Source: Lunularia cruciata (Eukaryota > Streptophyta > Marchantiopsida > Lunulariales > Lunulariaceae). From it: a DNA stretch of 64,000 bases. A program made the position numbers and the translations under genes. Positions 14,278 to 24,964 of the stretch are shown here, piece after piece (the first letter of the stretch is position 1; each line of letters starts with the position of its first letter). Where the stretch lies: the NCBI GenBank assembly GCA_948567375.1, contig OX419759.1, positions 3,077,303-3,141,302 on the forward strand, read 5' to 3'. The notes beneath the pieces are model-generated. The model was not told the origin of the DNA, searched no databases, and worked only from the letters and a program-made list of their open reading frames with translations.

Positions 14278-14707
14278 ATGAAGGAAGATGAATCCTTATG
14301 AATCCTAATTATTTCTACTCAGTTTCTATATAATAGAGTTAGTACAAAAGAAGTCTACTAAAAACGATCCCAATTACCATAAATATCTCTACTTTGATAA
14401 AGCAATAATAAGTAACATTATTATCCTCATGAATCCTTATGAAATCCCTAAACATTTCTACTCAGTTTTTATATAATAGAGTTAGTACAAAAGAAGTCTA
14501 TTAAAAACGATCCCACTTACCATAAATATCTCTACTTGGATAAAGCAATAATAAGTAACATTATTATCCTCATGAAGGAAGATAAATCCTTATGAAATCC
14601 CTAATTATTTCTACTCAGTTTTTATATAATAGAGTTAGTACAAAGAACTCTACTAAAAACGATCCCAATTTCCATAAATATCTCTACTTTGATAAAGCAA
14701 TAATAAG
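14278..14707. repeat. Three tandem copies of a 143-153 bp unit
   Basis: The landmark ATTTCTACTC falls at 14311, 14454 and 14607. Each copy carries TATATAATAGAGTTAGTAC, an AAAACGATCCCA block and CATAAATATCTCTACTT in the same order. Copy 2 lacks the GAAGGAAGAT segment of copies 1 and 3, so the periods differ. No coding capacity. Confidence 0.9.
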
Positions 14708-14740
14708 TTAGGTTTAAGTCCTTTGCCCTAAATTAGCTGA

Positions 14741-14845
14741 GTTCCTCTTTAGATTGGTAGATAGTTCCATTCTAACTCTTTGGTCTCTTCCTTGTAAGGT
14801 TTGACAGGGTCTTCACATCCTTCTTGTGTTCTATGAGATCGGTTT
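14741..14845 (+). repeat. Diverged copy of the dispersed element
   Basis: AAGGTTTGACAGGGTCTTC, then ACATCCTTCTTGTG and GAGATCGG follow the order of the dispersed element but with many substitutions. The central palindrome is not conserved. Confidence 0.45.
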
Positions 14846-15180
14846 ACTTCTTTAGATCAAAGTTTCTATGATTTTATTTTTAATGTATTTTAGTCCTACA
14901 TGATATAAAACCATTAATCAGAAGTAAAGAGATATAAGCTAATGCATTACTCTTAGCTCATCAACTATATATCTAAAACTAGAAACATGCAACTAGGTCA
15001 TCTTCAATACTCAAACTATCCTCATTTCTAAAATTAAAACTTCTATTAAAAGTTGTACAACTTGTTAAAAACATTTAGCATAATAATTACAGAATCCATT
15101 TGTATACTTTTATTTCCCTAATATCCTTTCAATGACTAATTTGTGTATATCATTCAGTTTCTTCTTTCCGAACTTACTCG

Positions 15181-15287
15181 AACTTCTTATAAGAATACGT
15201 CTTATCTTTGATTAAAAGAGATCTCATGAACTTCACGGAACTTTTTATAAGAATACATCTATCTTTGATTAAAAGAGATCTCATAAG
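15181..15287. repeat. About 58-bp tandem duplication
   Basis: Two copies of a unit containing TATAAGAATAC and ATCTTTGATTAAAAGAGATC lie next to each other with small length differences. Confidence 0.85.
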
Positions 15288-15768
15288 GCCAAAGCAGAAT
15301 AACTTTTTTATTATCTTAGATATCCATAGTAAAGAAAGAGCATTTCAAGTTCAACGAGTCTGGAATCTACATTCAAGTAAAGTGGGGTTTCATAAAATAA
15401 TAAGATAATACTTTCACTTAATAAATGGCAAACAAAACTAAAATTCAAAGAGTAATTTTCAAAGATAGTCCTATTCAATGACGTTTTCTCACCTATCATC
15501 ATTTCAAAAGATATGAATTAACATTAATCCTAGGTGGAGGGTTATGATTTTCCATTGTGAAGATTCTCATTCTAGGATTATGATCAACAGACGAACATCA
15601 AGTATCCATATATTATTCTTGGTATACTATCCCAAGAATGACATAATATAATAACAGATATTTTAGGTTTTACAACAGGTCCAGTTCCACCAAAGTTAAA
15701 CCTTAAAATAAAGAATTTAAGAAAAAGAAAAAGCATAATAAACCGGAAAGGACATAATATAGGTACAT

Positions 15769-15799
15769 GAGAGCAGAAGCCAGAACGGCTTCTGCTCTC
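15769..15799. repeat. Perfect 13-bp hairpin (GAGAGCAGAAGCC arms)
   Basis: GAGAGCAGAAGCC and its exact reverse complement are separated by AGAAC. The GCAGAAGCCGTTC word and the nearby AACTCAT..TGCAAATGA word recur at 23.4, 23.65 and 31.65 kb, so the hairpin belongs to a small dispersed repeat. Confidence 0.75.
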
Positions 15800-18348
15800 A
15801 GGTGATCGAGAACTCATGAAATGCAAATGATCGAGTAATCAGGATGTGCTTTATGCAGAAATCCATAAAGCAGAATGGATCGAATGTGAGCTGAAACAAT
15901 GGTATACTGATAACAAATTGAGGGAATAAATGAACTTAAATCGATAGCAGCTATGCAAACGAATGCGAGAAATATAAATCTTTACGTTATGTTATTGACC
16001 GCCAGTAAGAAGTGCGGGAACGATGGAAATTAAACGCAAGCTGGAGTCGTGTAGGAACACTGTAGACACGGGATGTCAAACCATGAATCAGGCAAGAAGC
16101 TAAGGAAGAATAATAGGGACGGAATTAGTTACGGAAGGAAGTAGTGGAACAATGCAATAGCTTAGTGGATGGTGCTGTTGCAGAGACATATCGAAGTGTA
16201 ACAGGGTAACGAGAGCGAAGTGAAAGAGGACAGGATATAAAGTATAACGCAACGCGCGCCATGGATGAATGAATCCTGAGACACTAAACCGCCAAGGGAA
16301 ACAGTAAACCATAGTAAACCTTCACGATAACACATGCGACTTCATCAGTGCCTAGCAAGTGTCGGGTCCCCCTCGTACTGAGGTTCTGCTCGAAAACTCA
16401 TGAGTGCCATGGCAAACTCGGTTGCCCCCCCCAAAGGGCCGTATATAAGAAGTGGGAATGTTGAAGACCAGAAGAACAGAAATGGAAGTGTGGAAAGAAA
16501 AAGCAAGCAGAAGTACAGGCAAATGAGTATTCGCAGGAGTCTCACCTGCATAATGAGAACTAGACAAGAAAGAAATGAATCAACATGAGTAAAAGGAGGG
16601 AAGGAATCGAGACATACCTGATGGATCCTTGAAATCACAAACATTCATTAGTAGAGATAAAATCCAGGACATAGCAATGAGAAATTGTCAAGTAAAAGTT
16701 CATTAGTAATACGAGAGGGGGGCAAGAAGGGGTGAGTCTACTCAAACAGGACAAACAAAGGCGAAGTGTAAGAATGAAAGAACAGAGAAGCAAGGAAAAG
16801 CATGAAAGGACGTAGAGCAACGCAGTTTAGAGCAAAGAAAAGAGGCAAAATCTGCCTTGGATCTGCCTGAAAGTGATGGACAAGGTGGGCCCACGTGTCC
16901 ATAAGCAAACACTCGAAGACCACATAACAGAAAACCATATGTCAATTAAAATCGTGGTAGACTGTATATATACAAGTCCAGAAGTAAAGTAGAATTCCCG
17001 TACAACTGCATGGTATGCAAGCCTATAGGAGAAAAAGGCATGACATAAGTAGAGAAGTATAACCGGAGTTGAACCTTACACTCAAAAAGCACAAAAGAGT
17101 TGGGAACATGATATGAGTAGAGAAGTATGAACCAAATAACAGGAGTTTCCCACCAAATATAATATGAACAGGATTGTGAGTGGAAATTTATTTCCTGAAA
17201 CCACAAATTAATTACAGAGGAAACTTTACATATCTGGACCTTCTGATTTGCGAGAAACCGATTACAGGTAATTCCTCAAGATTTCATTGGTAGTTAGGTA
17301 CCGGATCTTACTTCTATGGAGTTTGCAGATTTGCTGTCTTGTAAGTACTTTAGAGCTGATCCCCATGAAGGATAGGAAGAATGGTTAGCTCTGAATCCTT
17401 TTGCCGTCTCATAACCTCCTAACCCTCCTAAGGTTGAATAGTCTCTGATCTTGTGCTGAATGAGTGCCAGAAATTGCTTGAGTCAGCCATCACCTAGACG
17501 CATTGGCATGAAGCGGTCACATCTTGGACTTCCATAATTAGAGTCAAATTGATTCCAAAGTTGGAATCAGGTTTTACCATTGAAAACTTAGATGGTCGGT
17601 GTACTACAGACCTGTGTCACAAAGCCAAGAGTAAGTACAAGTCAAGGTATCCAACATACCACCAAACTTTAGTTTGGAGTAATGGGAACTTCTCCAAGAT
17701 AAGACCTGCTGTCAATGATAATATGAAGATTTCTGGCTCATTTTATATTTCAAGCTAGTGGTAGCAACAACCGACTTGGAACCCACGAAAAGCACTGCAG
17801 CATTCATCTCTATGGAAGTCAAAGTAAATTGGATGGGCTGCTTACCTGCACCTTTCGTGGCTGTAATGTTGAGCTATCAGATCGTTTCAGGTTTGGATTC
17901 TCACACCATTTATTCTTAACACTCCGGCGAAGACCGGGGTCTGATATCCGCATCGCGCTGAATTTGAACAGTGGTTGTTCGCGACTGCGAGACCCAATCA
18001 CAAGAAAGTTAAGCTTACTGCAATTATATCACAGATTATTTACTTCCAGCATGCACATTAAACCCTTTACCCAGAGATCCAAACGAAATGAACACTCACT
18101 TTCTTTTCTTCTCGATGTAAAAGTTGCATGGTCAGCTTGACAGGAACTGTCTTTTCAACAATTCACTAGCAGGAGGAAGAACGTAGATGCTTACTACTCA
18201 AAACACAGAGCACATAGCGAAGAAGTACCAGCGCTATATTCAAGTGTCAGTGCTTGTGCAGAACAAAGTAAACACAGCAGATACTCAAGCTCTACAGTAT
18301 CACTTGTCAAAATTACTCGATCGAAGTGAGTGATAAAGAAAAGTATCT

Positions 18349-19545
18349 TTACTCGTACCGTGAAGGTTGTGAGTCCCCGCAGCTTCCAGGAGGAGGTGTG
18401 TCGGCAGTCACTTGAGTAGCACATGGTTGCATGCTACTGATAAGCGATGCTAAAATTTGTTCCTGCATCCTCTTTTGACCTTCTTCAATCATCCGTTCAG
18501 CCACTCCGGGAGATAGGAGGCAGCTGAAAATTGACCTTAAATGCTTTAGAATGAGCAAAGTCAAACCAGCAGAATTAGTGTTGGGTACATGACCGCCAAG
18601 TTGAGATATATATCTCAGAATATCGATGCAAGGTCCTAGAAAATGACAAGCCACCTCTTCTTTGAGGAACTCGACAGCCATGGAAATGAAGTGCAGACCA
18701 ACTTCCATCACTTCAAGTTGGATTCTTTCTGGTTGTCTGACAGTTTCAACTACTCCGATGAGCTCCCTGAATCCATTTATGTCACATATTACATTGTTCC
18801 CGAAGTATTCCAACAGAATGGTGATCCATCTATATGATTCAGGAGGCTCACAGTTCCTACACTTGCAGGGAATATAATAGGGTTGCCTGGACGAAGTCCG
18901 GTTCTGGAGCTTTAAGCACACACAGAATCCATCGTACGTCTGTCCTCCTGGGGTCTCTGCGTCTGAACAGAAAGCTCTCATTTGCAACTTGGTGAATAGA
19001 TGCGGACTGTATTGGATAAACGGAGGAAGGTCCCTTTCTTCGTGATGCCTCTGGAACAAGCTTTGCTTATCAAGCGCTTCAGATAGAGTGCGCACAATTG
19101 ACACAGTATTACTTAAACGATAAATATCCCCCGCCTCTATTTTCTCGAGAGAATGTAACATCAGCACGGACAAGTCGGCTAAGAGCGCTAAACACAAAAG
19201 AATCCCCTCATCACTATAATAAGCCTTCCTACTGCGCTCGTGGAGTTGCTGTGAATGGATCCATCTCCAGGACTGTTCACTGAGCTGAAATCCGATAATT
19301 TTGGGTGTAACCTCCTGATAAAACCTCTTGAATAATTCCCTGTGACTCAACACACCGAAATTACTGTATTCTGCTTTCACCACAGCGTGTAAACATCTTA
19401 GGAAGGTGGTAAATGCATCTCCGTCGTGCCAACTGCCTCTCAGAACATCCCGTCCTAGATGCTCCAGCTCCGCCACCAACCTGTCTTCATTGAGCTCAGT
19501 AACCACCTCTGCCCAAGCCATCCATTTATTAGTAACCCAGTCCAT
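18349..19545 (-). CDS. Uncharacterised 398-aa helical protein
   Basis: A long uninterrupted frame starting MDWVTNKWMAWAEVVTELNE; the ATG is followed by normal protein composition. I do not recognise the family. The sequence is rich in Leu-based helices (for example LLCLALLADLSVLMLHSLEK near residues 117-136), with no signal peptide. A Cys cluster (YYIPCKCRNCEPP, about residues 225-237) could bind metal or form a loop, and the Pro/Ser-rich tail TPPPGSCGDSQPSRYE ends at the stop. An armadillo/HEAT-like helical scaffold is possible but unproven. A GGTACG near 18360 could be a splice donor, so more C-terminal exons may lie at lower coordinates, although no clear partner exon was found. That this is a real coding exon is quite sure; its function is unknown. 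Confidence 0.75.
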   Translation of the reverse strand: MDWVTNKWMAWAEVVTELNEDRLVAELEHLGRDVLRGSWHDGDAFTTFLRCLHAVVKAEYSNFGVLSHRELFKRFYQEVTPKIIGFQLSEQSWRWIHSQQLHERSRKAYYSDEGILLCLALLADLSVLMLHSLEKIEAGDIYRLSNTVSIVRTLSEALDKQSLFQRHHEERDLPPFIQYSPHLFTKLQMRAFCSDAETPGGQTYDGFCVCLKLQNRTSSRQPYYIPCKCRNCEPPESYRWITILLEYFGNNVICDINGFRELIGVVETVRQPERIQLEVMEVGLHFISMAVEFLKEEVACHFLGPCIDILRYISQLGGHVPNTNSAGLTLLILKHLRSIFSCLLSPGVAERMIEEGQKRMQEQILASLISSMQPCATQVTADTPPPGSCGDSQPSRYE

Positions 19546-21504
19546 TCCACCTTCGGACGCTAACTACTCGATGTGAAAATCAGATAGTATGCTTCTAGCG
19601 TAAATTATGCATAGTTGATCCAGCGAAGGACTCTGGAATTTGTGAAAGTCCAAACTGAGTATCAACGCGAAGAAGTAGAGAAGATCCACGCATCACACGA
19701 GCAGCCAATCTGAACTAAGGAGCAGGCAATTCCACTGACTGAGGCCTCCAGAAATTTGATTTTCCGTCAGTAACCCGGTAGTATCAGCATCAGAGTTGAA
19801 TTACCGACCATGACAGGCCTGTGCGCGTCAATTTCAGCCAGACTCGAATACAGGGAACGTGTCCCCTGAAAACCCTAAACCCATAGTATACTGCAAACCA
19901 CCAAGACCCTCCACTGCAACTCTAACGAGGATTCATGCCTAACTGGTGGTAGACGTATCCGTATTACACGTTATCACTCCAAGGACAGGTTCATCGCTGA
20001 TCATGAGGCTGTAAAGGGCGCCATTCTACAGCCTCAGCCTATACCTTTGTACTTGTGAAATTATCCTTATTTCAGACGGACGCTGCTTTGAATTTCGCTA
20101 ATGCCGGGTTCAAGTTCGCTCTTTCCGGCTCTACGCGACTGCTAAGCCTCGACTTCAGTTTGTGCAGTGGTCCCCCCCTCGATGCTAATTTAGTTCTTCG
20201 ATAACCAAACCTCCAGGCATTGGATAAAATGCTCTACTCTCAACAACTGCTGCAACCTCTACAGGCCAAGCCTCCTCACCAAAGTGAACGAGGATATCCA
20301 AATCCTTTAATCATCGCAGATTTTTCAAGCTCGACTAACCCCGCTGAGGTTGCGGAAGGAATACGAACTTCTGCTCAAGAATTTCTCTAACGTCGCTCTA
20401 AAGTCCCGTTTAGCGACATCAGCAGATTCCAGTAGTTTACAGTCCTTCCTAGATAAGGCCCTGTTACCATGCGGATATAGCCAAGTCAAAGGCCAGCACC
20501 TTCAACTTGAAATTTCCGCTGGTACACAGTCGATGAGGCTTCGTCACTGGATATTAGCCTGTCGAGGCACTTAAACTCTAGCTAATCAAATGTGAGAAGT
20601 CGGATTGCCGGTAATATACCAGTGTCCAATTCTTTTCACCTATGGTTATGGAGCAAGACGTGGATTGACGTAAATGTAAGTTATTTCCACAAATTGTAAA
20701 GTACCGTAGTACAGTAGATGCTCGGGCATAAGTGCGATTCTTTGTAGCCTTGTGAGGGCATTTATGGCCCACCAACTCCACGCAGTGATTGCCGGAGATG
20801 GTGGCTATAGACCGTCTGTTCTCCAGTGCATTAGAAAAGAGACAGTGTGGAACGAGCTACAGCAGACTCTTTCTGTAAGTCTTTTTACTACAGACTACAG
20901 GACTATGTGTTTACTCCAGTGCTGATTGATATCAACTGCTATCATGTGAACCTTTTACTCGGGCGGCGCATCTCCAGCTGATCACAGTATCATCGACTTT
21001 GTGATCCTCAACCAGCAGTTTAACCGTTAGCAAATTGGACTCAAAGTGGACTTTTGATACTAAATTTGGTAGCTGCCAGTGATTTGTTGTGAGATCAAAG
21101 AAGTACCTTAGCCGGTACCTTAGTGCGTTCTGTTTTATCCAACCCGTCGTCAGGTCGGCTAGGAACAGCACTCTTGCTGTACATGTGGGCTCTGTGCTCT
21201 GCAATTTGATCAGGACTCTCTTAGCAAGATTCTTGCCTTCCTTCTTTCCATACAAGAGGCTGCCCGCTGACGTTTCCTACAAGAATTCTCGTGTTTTTTG
21301 ACGTACCATCTTCCATTTAACAGAGAGAACTTCCGTAGAATCAAGAAGATTCTGGAGGAACCCCAAGTAGTGGACATCAGAGAGTACTTCTAAATATGTG
21401 CCATATCAATTACATGGAGAATCGCCTTGGAAGGGTGGAAATAACCTCGGCACTTCATTTCTTGTTAGCCCTTTAAGTTTGTAGACAGTATAGACTTGCA
21501 TAAC

Positions 21505-21655
21505 TCAGATATCTTAGTGCTGCAGGGCAGATTTCTCGTACCGAATCTACAAGGGCTTAGCCCCAATTCACCTATTTTGTCTCACCCTTTACGGTTTGAT
21601 GGGGTCTTCCCATCCTTCGTGTTTTCTACGCGGTCGCCCTTTTGACTTTAAGTGA
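21505..21655 (+). repeat. Dispersed GGGGCTTAGCCCC element copy
   Basis: Same order as the other copies: AGATATCTTAG, GGGCAGATTTCTC, GGGCTTAGCCCC, GGTTTGATGGGGTCTTCCC, ATCCTTCGTG and CTACGCGGTCGCCC. Confidence 0.75.
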
Positions 21656-23124
21656 TAAACCGTGTCCGTAAAACGATGAACATCTCAGTTTCTTTATCTT
21701 TACCCGAACTATACATCATGGGGAGAAAGTCTTTGAAGGGATTCCGCTTTACTGTGACAGATATTGTCGATTAAATGACCTTATGGTTCAATGCCGGACG
21801 CACGTCCATCCTGCCCCAATGCCCCTACGATCACGCACAGAAGGTTGGGATTTTGGATCTGCAACTTCTTCCTAACCGTAGTTTTTGCGCTTCCGTGCCC
21901 TCATGGCAGATTCAGCATTTGTTCATGGATTGATCGCGACCTGATCTTGTGTGTAAGGGCCGCCCATATGTCCTGAAGTTGACTGTTTTAAAATTATCCC
22001 CCGCGAAATGTTTTCAATTGCGTTTCAATCTCATTTCGCCTAAATTGGTGGATTCTGCAGCTGGATCGGAGAGAGATGGGAGTATGGAGTGCTTAACGAT
22101 GTAATTTGTAGATGGAGACTTAGTGCGAAATGAATCAAGGACAGAAGAAGGCACCTGTATACAGCAACATTTGGTTCTCAATGTGCGCTGGGCAACGGAT
22201 TTAGAGCGGAGCCATTCCCTTCGTCATCGTGATGAGCAAACCTACCATTTTGCCTCCTCTTCATCAGAAAGAGAGACACATCTGTTGGCCGCTTCAGTCC
22301 TTACCGATATACCGTCAGAGCTGAATTATTTGAGATGGTTGATAAGGTATGTCGTTTAAGCATTTGCTATTATTTCTCATCATGCTTTGAAATATTTGTA
22401 GATGTTTCTCCTCCTGCCAGAACTTCCGTGAAAATCTGTCTTTTCAGCTTTTCGTTGTAACTCAGCATTGCAATTTGCCTTCACTTTTCGAAAGGAATGT
22501 CACTACTCAGCGCTGAGCACTAAGCAGAATCTCTTTACTTTCTGCTCCATATCTGTTTTGGCTCTTTTGCTTGTGGATATCAACTCACAAGGAAGTATCA
22601 ACCCGTTGATACCGCTGCCTTAACTTAGTCAATTCCAACACCACGTCAATAGCTTCTTCTTCAATGTCAAACAGCAGTGAATTTGGCCATATTACGAGGC
22701 TGAAGTTTCCTCTTTCCTCGTAGACGTTGAATCCTTAGGTTAATTTTGCGAGCAGAATTTCCGACGGACGGGGGGTTTTACATGTGAAAGGTTTCAGAAG
22801 AATCAACTCTGTAACCCTTGAATTGCCCCTTGGATACTTGTCGATTTATAGAGTACCACGTTCAGCACCAATATACAGAATTATAGCCATCGATGATAGT
22901 TCTATGACTTTAACCTGCTTCAATCGCTGTGCGAATTACGGGCGTGGTGTGGGATCCCTTGAACCTACTAGGGGTACTGACACTTGCTCAGCTATTTCGG
23001 CATTTACGAAATGGCATTTCGCATGTGCTTTCGTGGAGGTTTACTATGGTCGGGCATCTGATTCCCTCAGTTGTTTAATATCTCGGATATAGGTGTTGCT
23101 ATTATATTGTTTCCCGGTTACATT

Positions 23125-23440
23125 TGCTTATGTGTTAATTCGATCAGATATTCTTGTATATATTATATATCCTGCATCTCATTTGCATTCAGTGAGTGAG
23201 CTCTGGATCTCCTGTTCAGTTTTTGTCCTCATTTCTCTATATCCAGCCTTGAGTATATTACCAGTATATAGCTATTACCTATCATTCGATTCCAGGCTAT
23301 GCTTATTTATGCTATCAGATTCGCTATCTTGTATACTTTATATATCTTACATCTCATTTGCGGTCAATGAGTTGTGGACCTCCCGTTCGAGGAACGGCTT
23401 CTGTCCTCTTTTCTCTATATCCAGCCCTGAGTCCTGTTAG
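23125..23440. repeat. Imperfect tandem repeat, about 180-bp unit
   Basis: Two successive blocks share CATCTCATTTGC, a CAGTGAG/CAATGAG word, CTCCTGTTC/CTCCCGTTC and a CTCTATATCCAGCC end. The second block includes the GAACGGCTTCTG word of the repeat at 15.77, 23.65 and 31.65 kb. Confidence 0.65.
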
Positions 23441-23619
23441 GCGTCGCTCCAACCCAACCAAGATAGCACTCCTCTCACACTTCGCTCCACCCCAGCCATC
23501 CTCCACTAAACCTATTGTCCTACTCGCTCTATGCTTTCCATCAATTCCGCTTATCTTCCGTGATAAATTACCTTCAGTTCAATTTGCATAAGTCCATGCT
23601 TGCATTTCATTACGTACAT

Positions 23620-23700
23620 ATGCATGTTCTCGGCTCCTACTAAGTGGGTTCTGGATCCTCCGTTCTTCGAACGCCTTCTGCTCCCATTTCTCAAATATGT
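23620..23700 (-). repeat. Copy of the GCAGAAGCCGTTC dispersed repeat
   Basis: Read on the minus strand it gives GAGCAGAAGGCGTTCGAAGA, then GGATCC and a GAACCCACTTAG word. This is the same order as the copy at 31.64-31.70 kb. Confidence 0.5.
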
Positions 23701-23712
23701 TAGTCGATGTAC

Positions 23713-24188
23713 AGATTTTGACAAACAATACTTCAGACTGTTATCACTGCTATTTATCAAAATCCGTGAATTGACAGGTCTTTGGAAAGATGGATCTAAC
23801 CGCAAGTTGCTCGCATAGTGGTTCTCAACTGCAGCACCAAGTCATCCGCAAGGTATTAATTTGAACTTGACCGCATGAATGCTTTTTCTGTGAACGACCA
23901 CCTGACAGTTTGAAGTGTTCGGTTATCGCGAGGTAAGTTGCTTCGCCATAAGATTTTGACAAACAATACTTCAGACTGTTATCACTGCTATTTATCAAAA
24001 TCCGTGAATTGACAGGTCTTTGGAAAGATGGATCTAACCGCAAGTTGCTCGCATAGTGGTTCTCAACTGCAGCACCAAGTCATCCGCAAGGTATTAATTT
24101 GAACTTGACCGCATGAATGCTTTTTCTGTGAACGACCACCTGACAGTTTGAAGTGTTCGGTTATCGCGAGGTAAGTTGCTTCGCCATA
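23713..24188. repeat. Perfect tandem duplication, 238-bp unit
   Basis: The unit starting AGATTTTGACAAACAATACT occupies 23713-23950 and again 23951-24188. I saw no difference between the copies over the full unit. It lies 138 bp before the minus-strand solo LTR upstream of the HNL gene. Such identity means a recent duplication or an assembly artefact. Confidence 0.93.
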
Positions 24189-24401
24189 AGTTTTGTACCG
24201 GTTTCGATATCATGAGAAAGATATTGGGTTTTCCTTGTGCGGCCAGGTATTCTTTGGAGCTCCCCGAATTAGGACAACTGTAGAAACTATTCATGATAGA
24301 GGTAGAATATTTGATTGAGTAGATCATGACGAGAACCTTTGTTCCTACTTCTTTGAAGTAGATGGTCTATTCTCAGGCATTCTGATTTCTGATGTATCAG
24401 A

Positions 24402-24593
24402 CATCTTAGCACTCACTCAGCTTTCCTAGTCTCACCAGAGCAGACACTCCTAATTGCACACAGAAAGACTCAACTTTCTCCTAGCCTTCAAAGATAGCAT
24501 CTTAACACTCACTCAGCTTTCCTAGTCTCACCAGAGCAGACACTCCTAATTGCACACAGAAAGACTCAACTTTCTCCTAGCCTTCAAAGATAG
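24402..24593. repeat. 96-bp tandem duplication inside the solo LTR
   Basis: CATCTTAGCACTCACTCAGC at 24402 recurs as CATCTTAACACTCACTCAGC at 24498; the rest of the unit is essentially identical. The sister LTR at 36.2 kb has one copy only. Confidence 0.92.
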
Positions 24594-24767
24594 CACAGCC
24601 AGTTCACTCACGCAACACAAATAGTCTCCGATACTGAGATACAAAACTCCAATACAAAACACTCTTGAGAGAACACTCTTGAGATGTGTTAGGTAACTCA
24701 GGACTTCACGAAATGCAGAGGGGAAGTGGTAGAAATCAACTCCGGTAGAAGAAACTACTGACTGTGA

Positions 24768-24774
24768 TTATATA
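24768..24774 (-). promoter_or_regulatory. Putative LTR TATA box
   Basis: Read on the minus strand this is TATATAA within a CTATCTATATAATC context, conserved with the sister LTR at 36433-36439. It would drive transcription leftwards, away from the HNL gene. Confidence 0.45.
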
Positions 24775-24964
24775 GATAGAAGAATGTATTGAAAGGTGTG
24801 CTAAAGGGTGTGTTACCATAGTGTTCATGTAACACATACAGTACATGGAAAGTATGTGAACAATGGACATGAACAGTGTCTATTTTGTCTGATTCTAACA
24901 AAAGGTCACTAAACTCGAGATTACTTAATTTAACAGATCAAATCTGAACATCTGAAATTGTTCT

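Larger units (their letters stand above)
11722..18348. other. Intergenic; AT-rich island about 12060-15550
   Basis: After the L35 promoter the sequence becomes strongly AT-rich from about 12060 and stays so to about 15550, with no family-like reading frame and several tandem duplications. From 15.6 to 18.3 kb composition is closer to genic. The minus-strand frames at 16.3-17.2 kb are short, hydrophobic by base composition and overlap in several frames, so I do not call them genes. Confidence 0.5.
19546..24321. other. Intergenic, no gene assigned; repeat-bearing
   Basis: Two frames look more protein-like than background but match no family I know: plus strand 20350-20574 (starts with a non-ATG codon, contains EYELLLKNFSNVALKSRL) and minus strand 20932-21255 (contains YRLRYFFDLTTNHWQLP). 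They could be exons or old gene fragments. From 21.5 kb the stretch holds the dispersed element, an imperfect tandem repeat and a perfect 238-bp duplication. Confidence 0.4.
24327..24935 (-). mobile_element. Solo LTR (609 bp) with 5-bp target-site duplication
   Basis: Begins TGACGAGAACC and ends TTTAACA on the plus strand, so the LTR has TG..CA ends on the minus strand. GATCA occurs directly before (24322-24326) and after (24936-24940), a 5-bp target-site duplication. It aligns along its whole length with the LTR at 36231-36770 in opposite orientation; it is longer mainly because of an internal 96-bp tandem duplication. No internal retrotransposon sequence adjoins it, as expected after LTR-LTR recombination. 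It ends 29 bp before the proposed HNL start codon, so it may supply or disturb regulatory sequence, or sit in an upstream intron. Confidence 0.92.

Noticed and set aside
16345..16945. Several overlapping minus-strand frames of 60-100 codons as membrane proteins
   Set aside because: They overlap in more than one frame, have biased composition and show no family motif or splice context.
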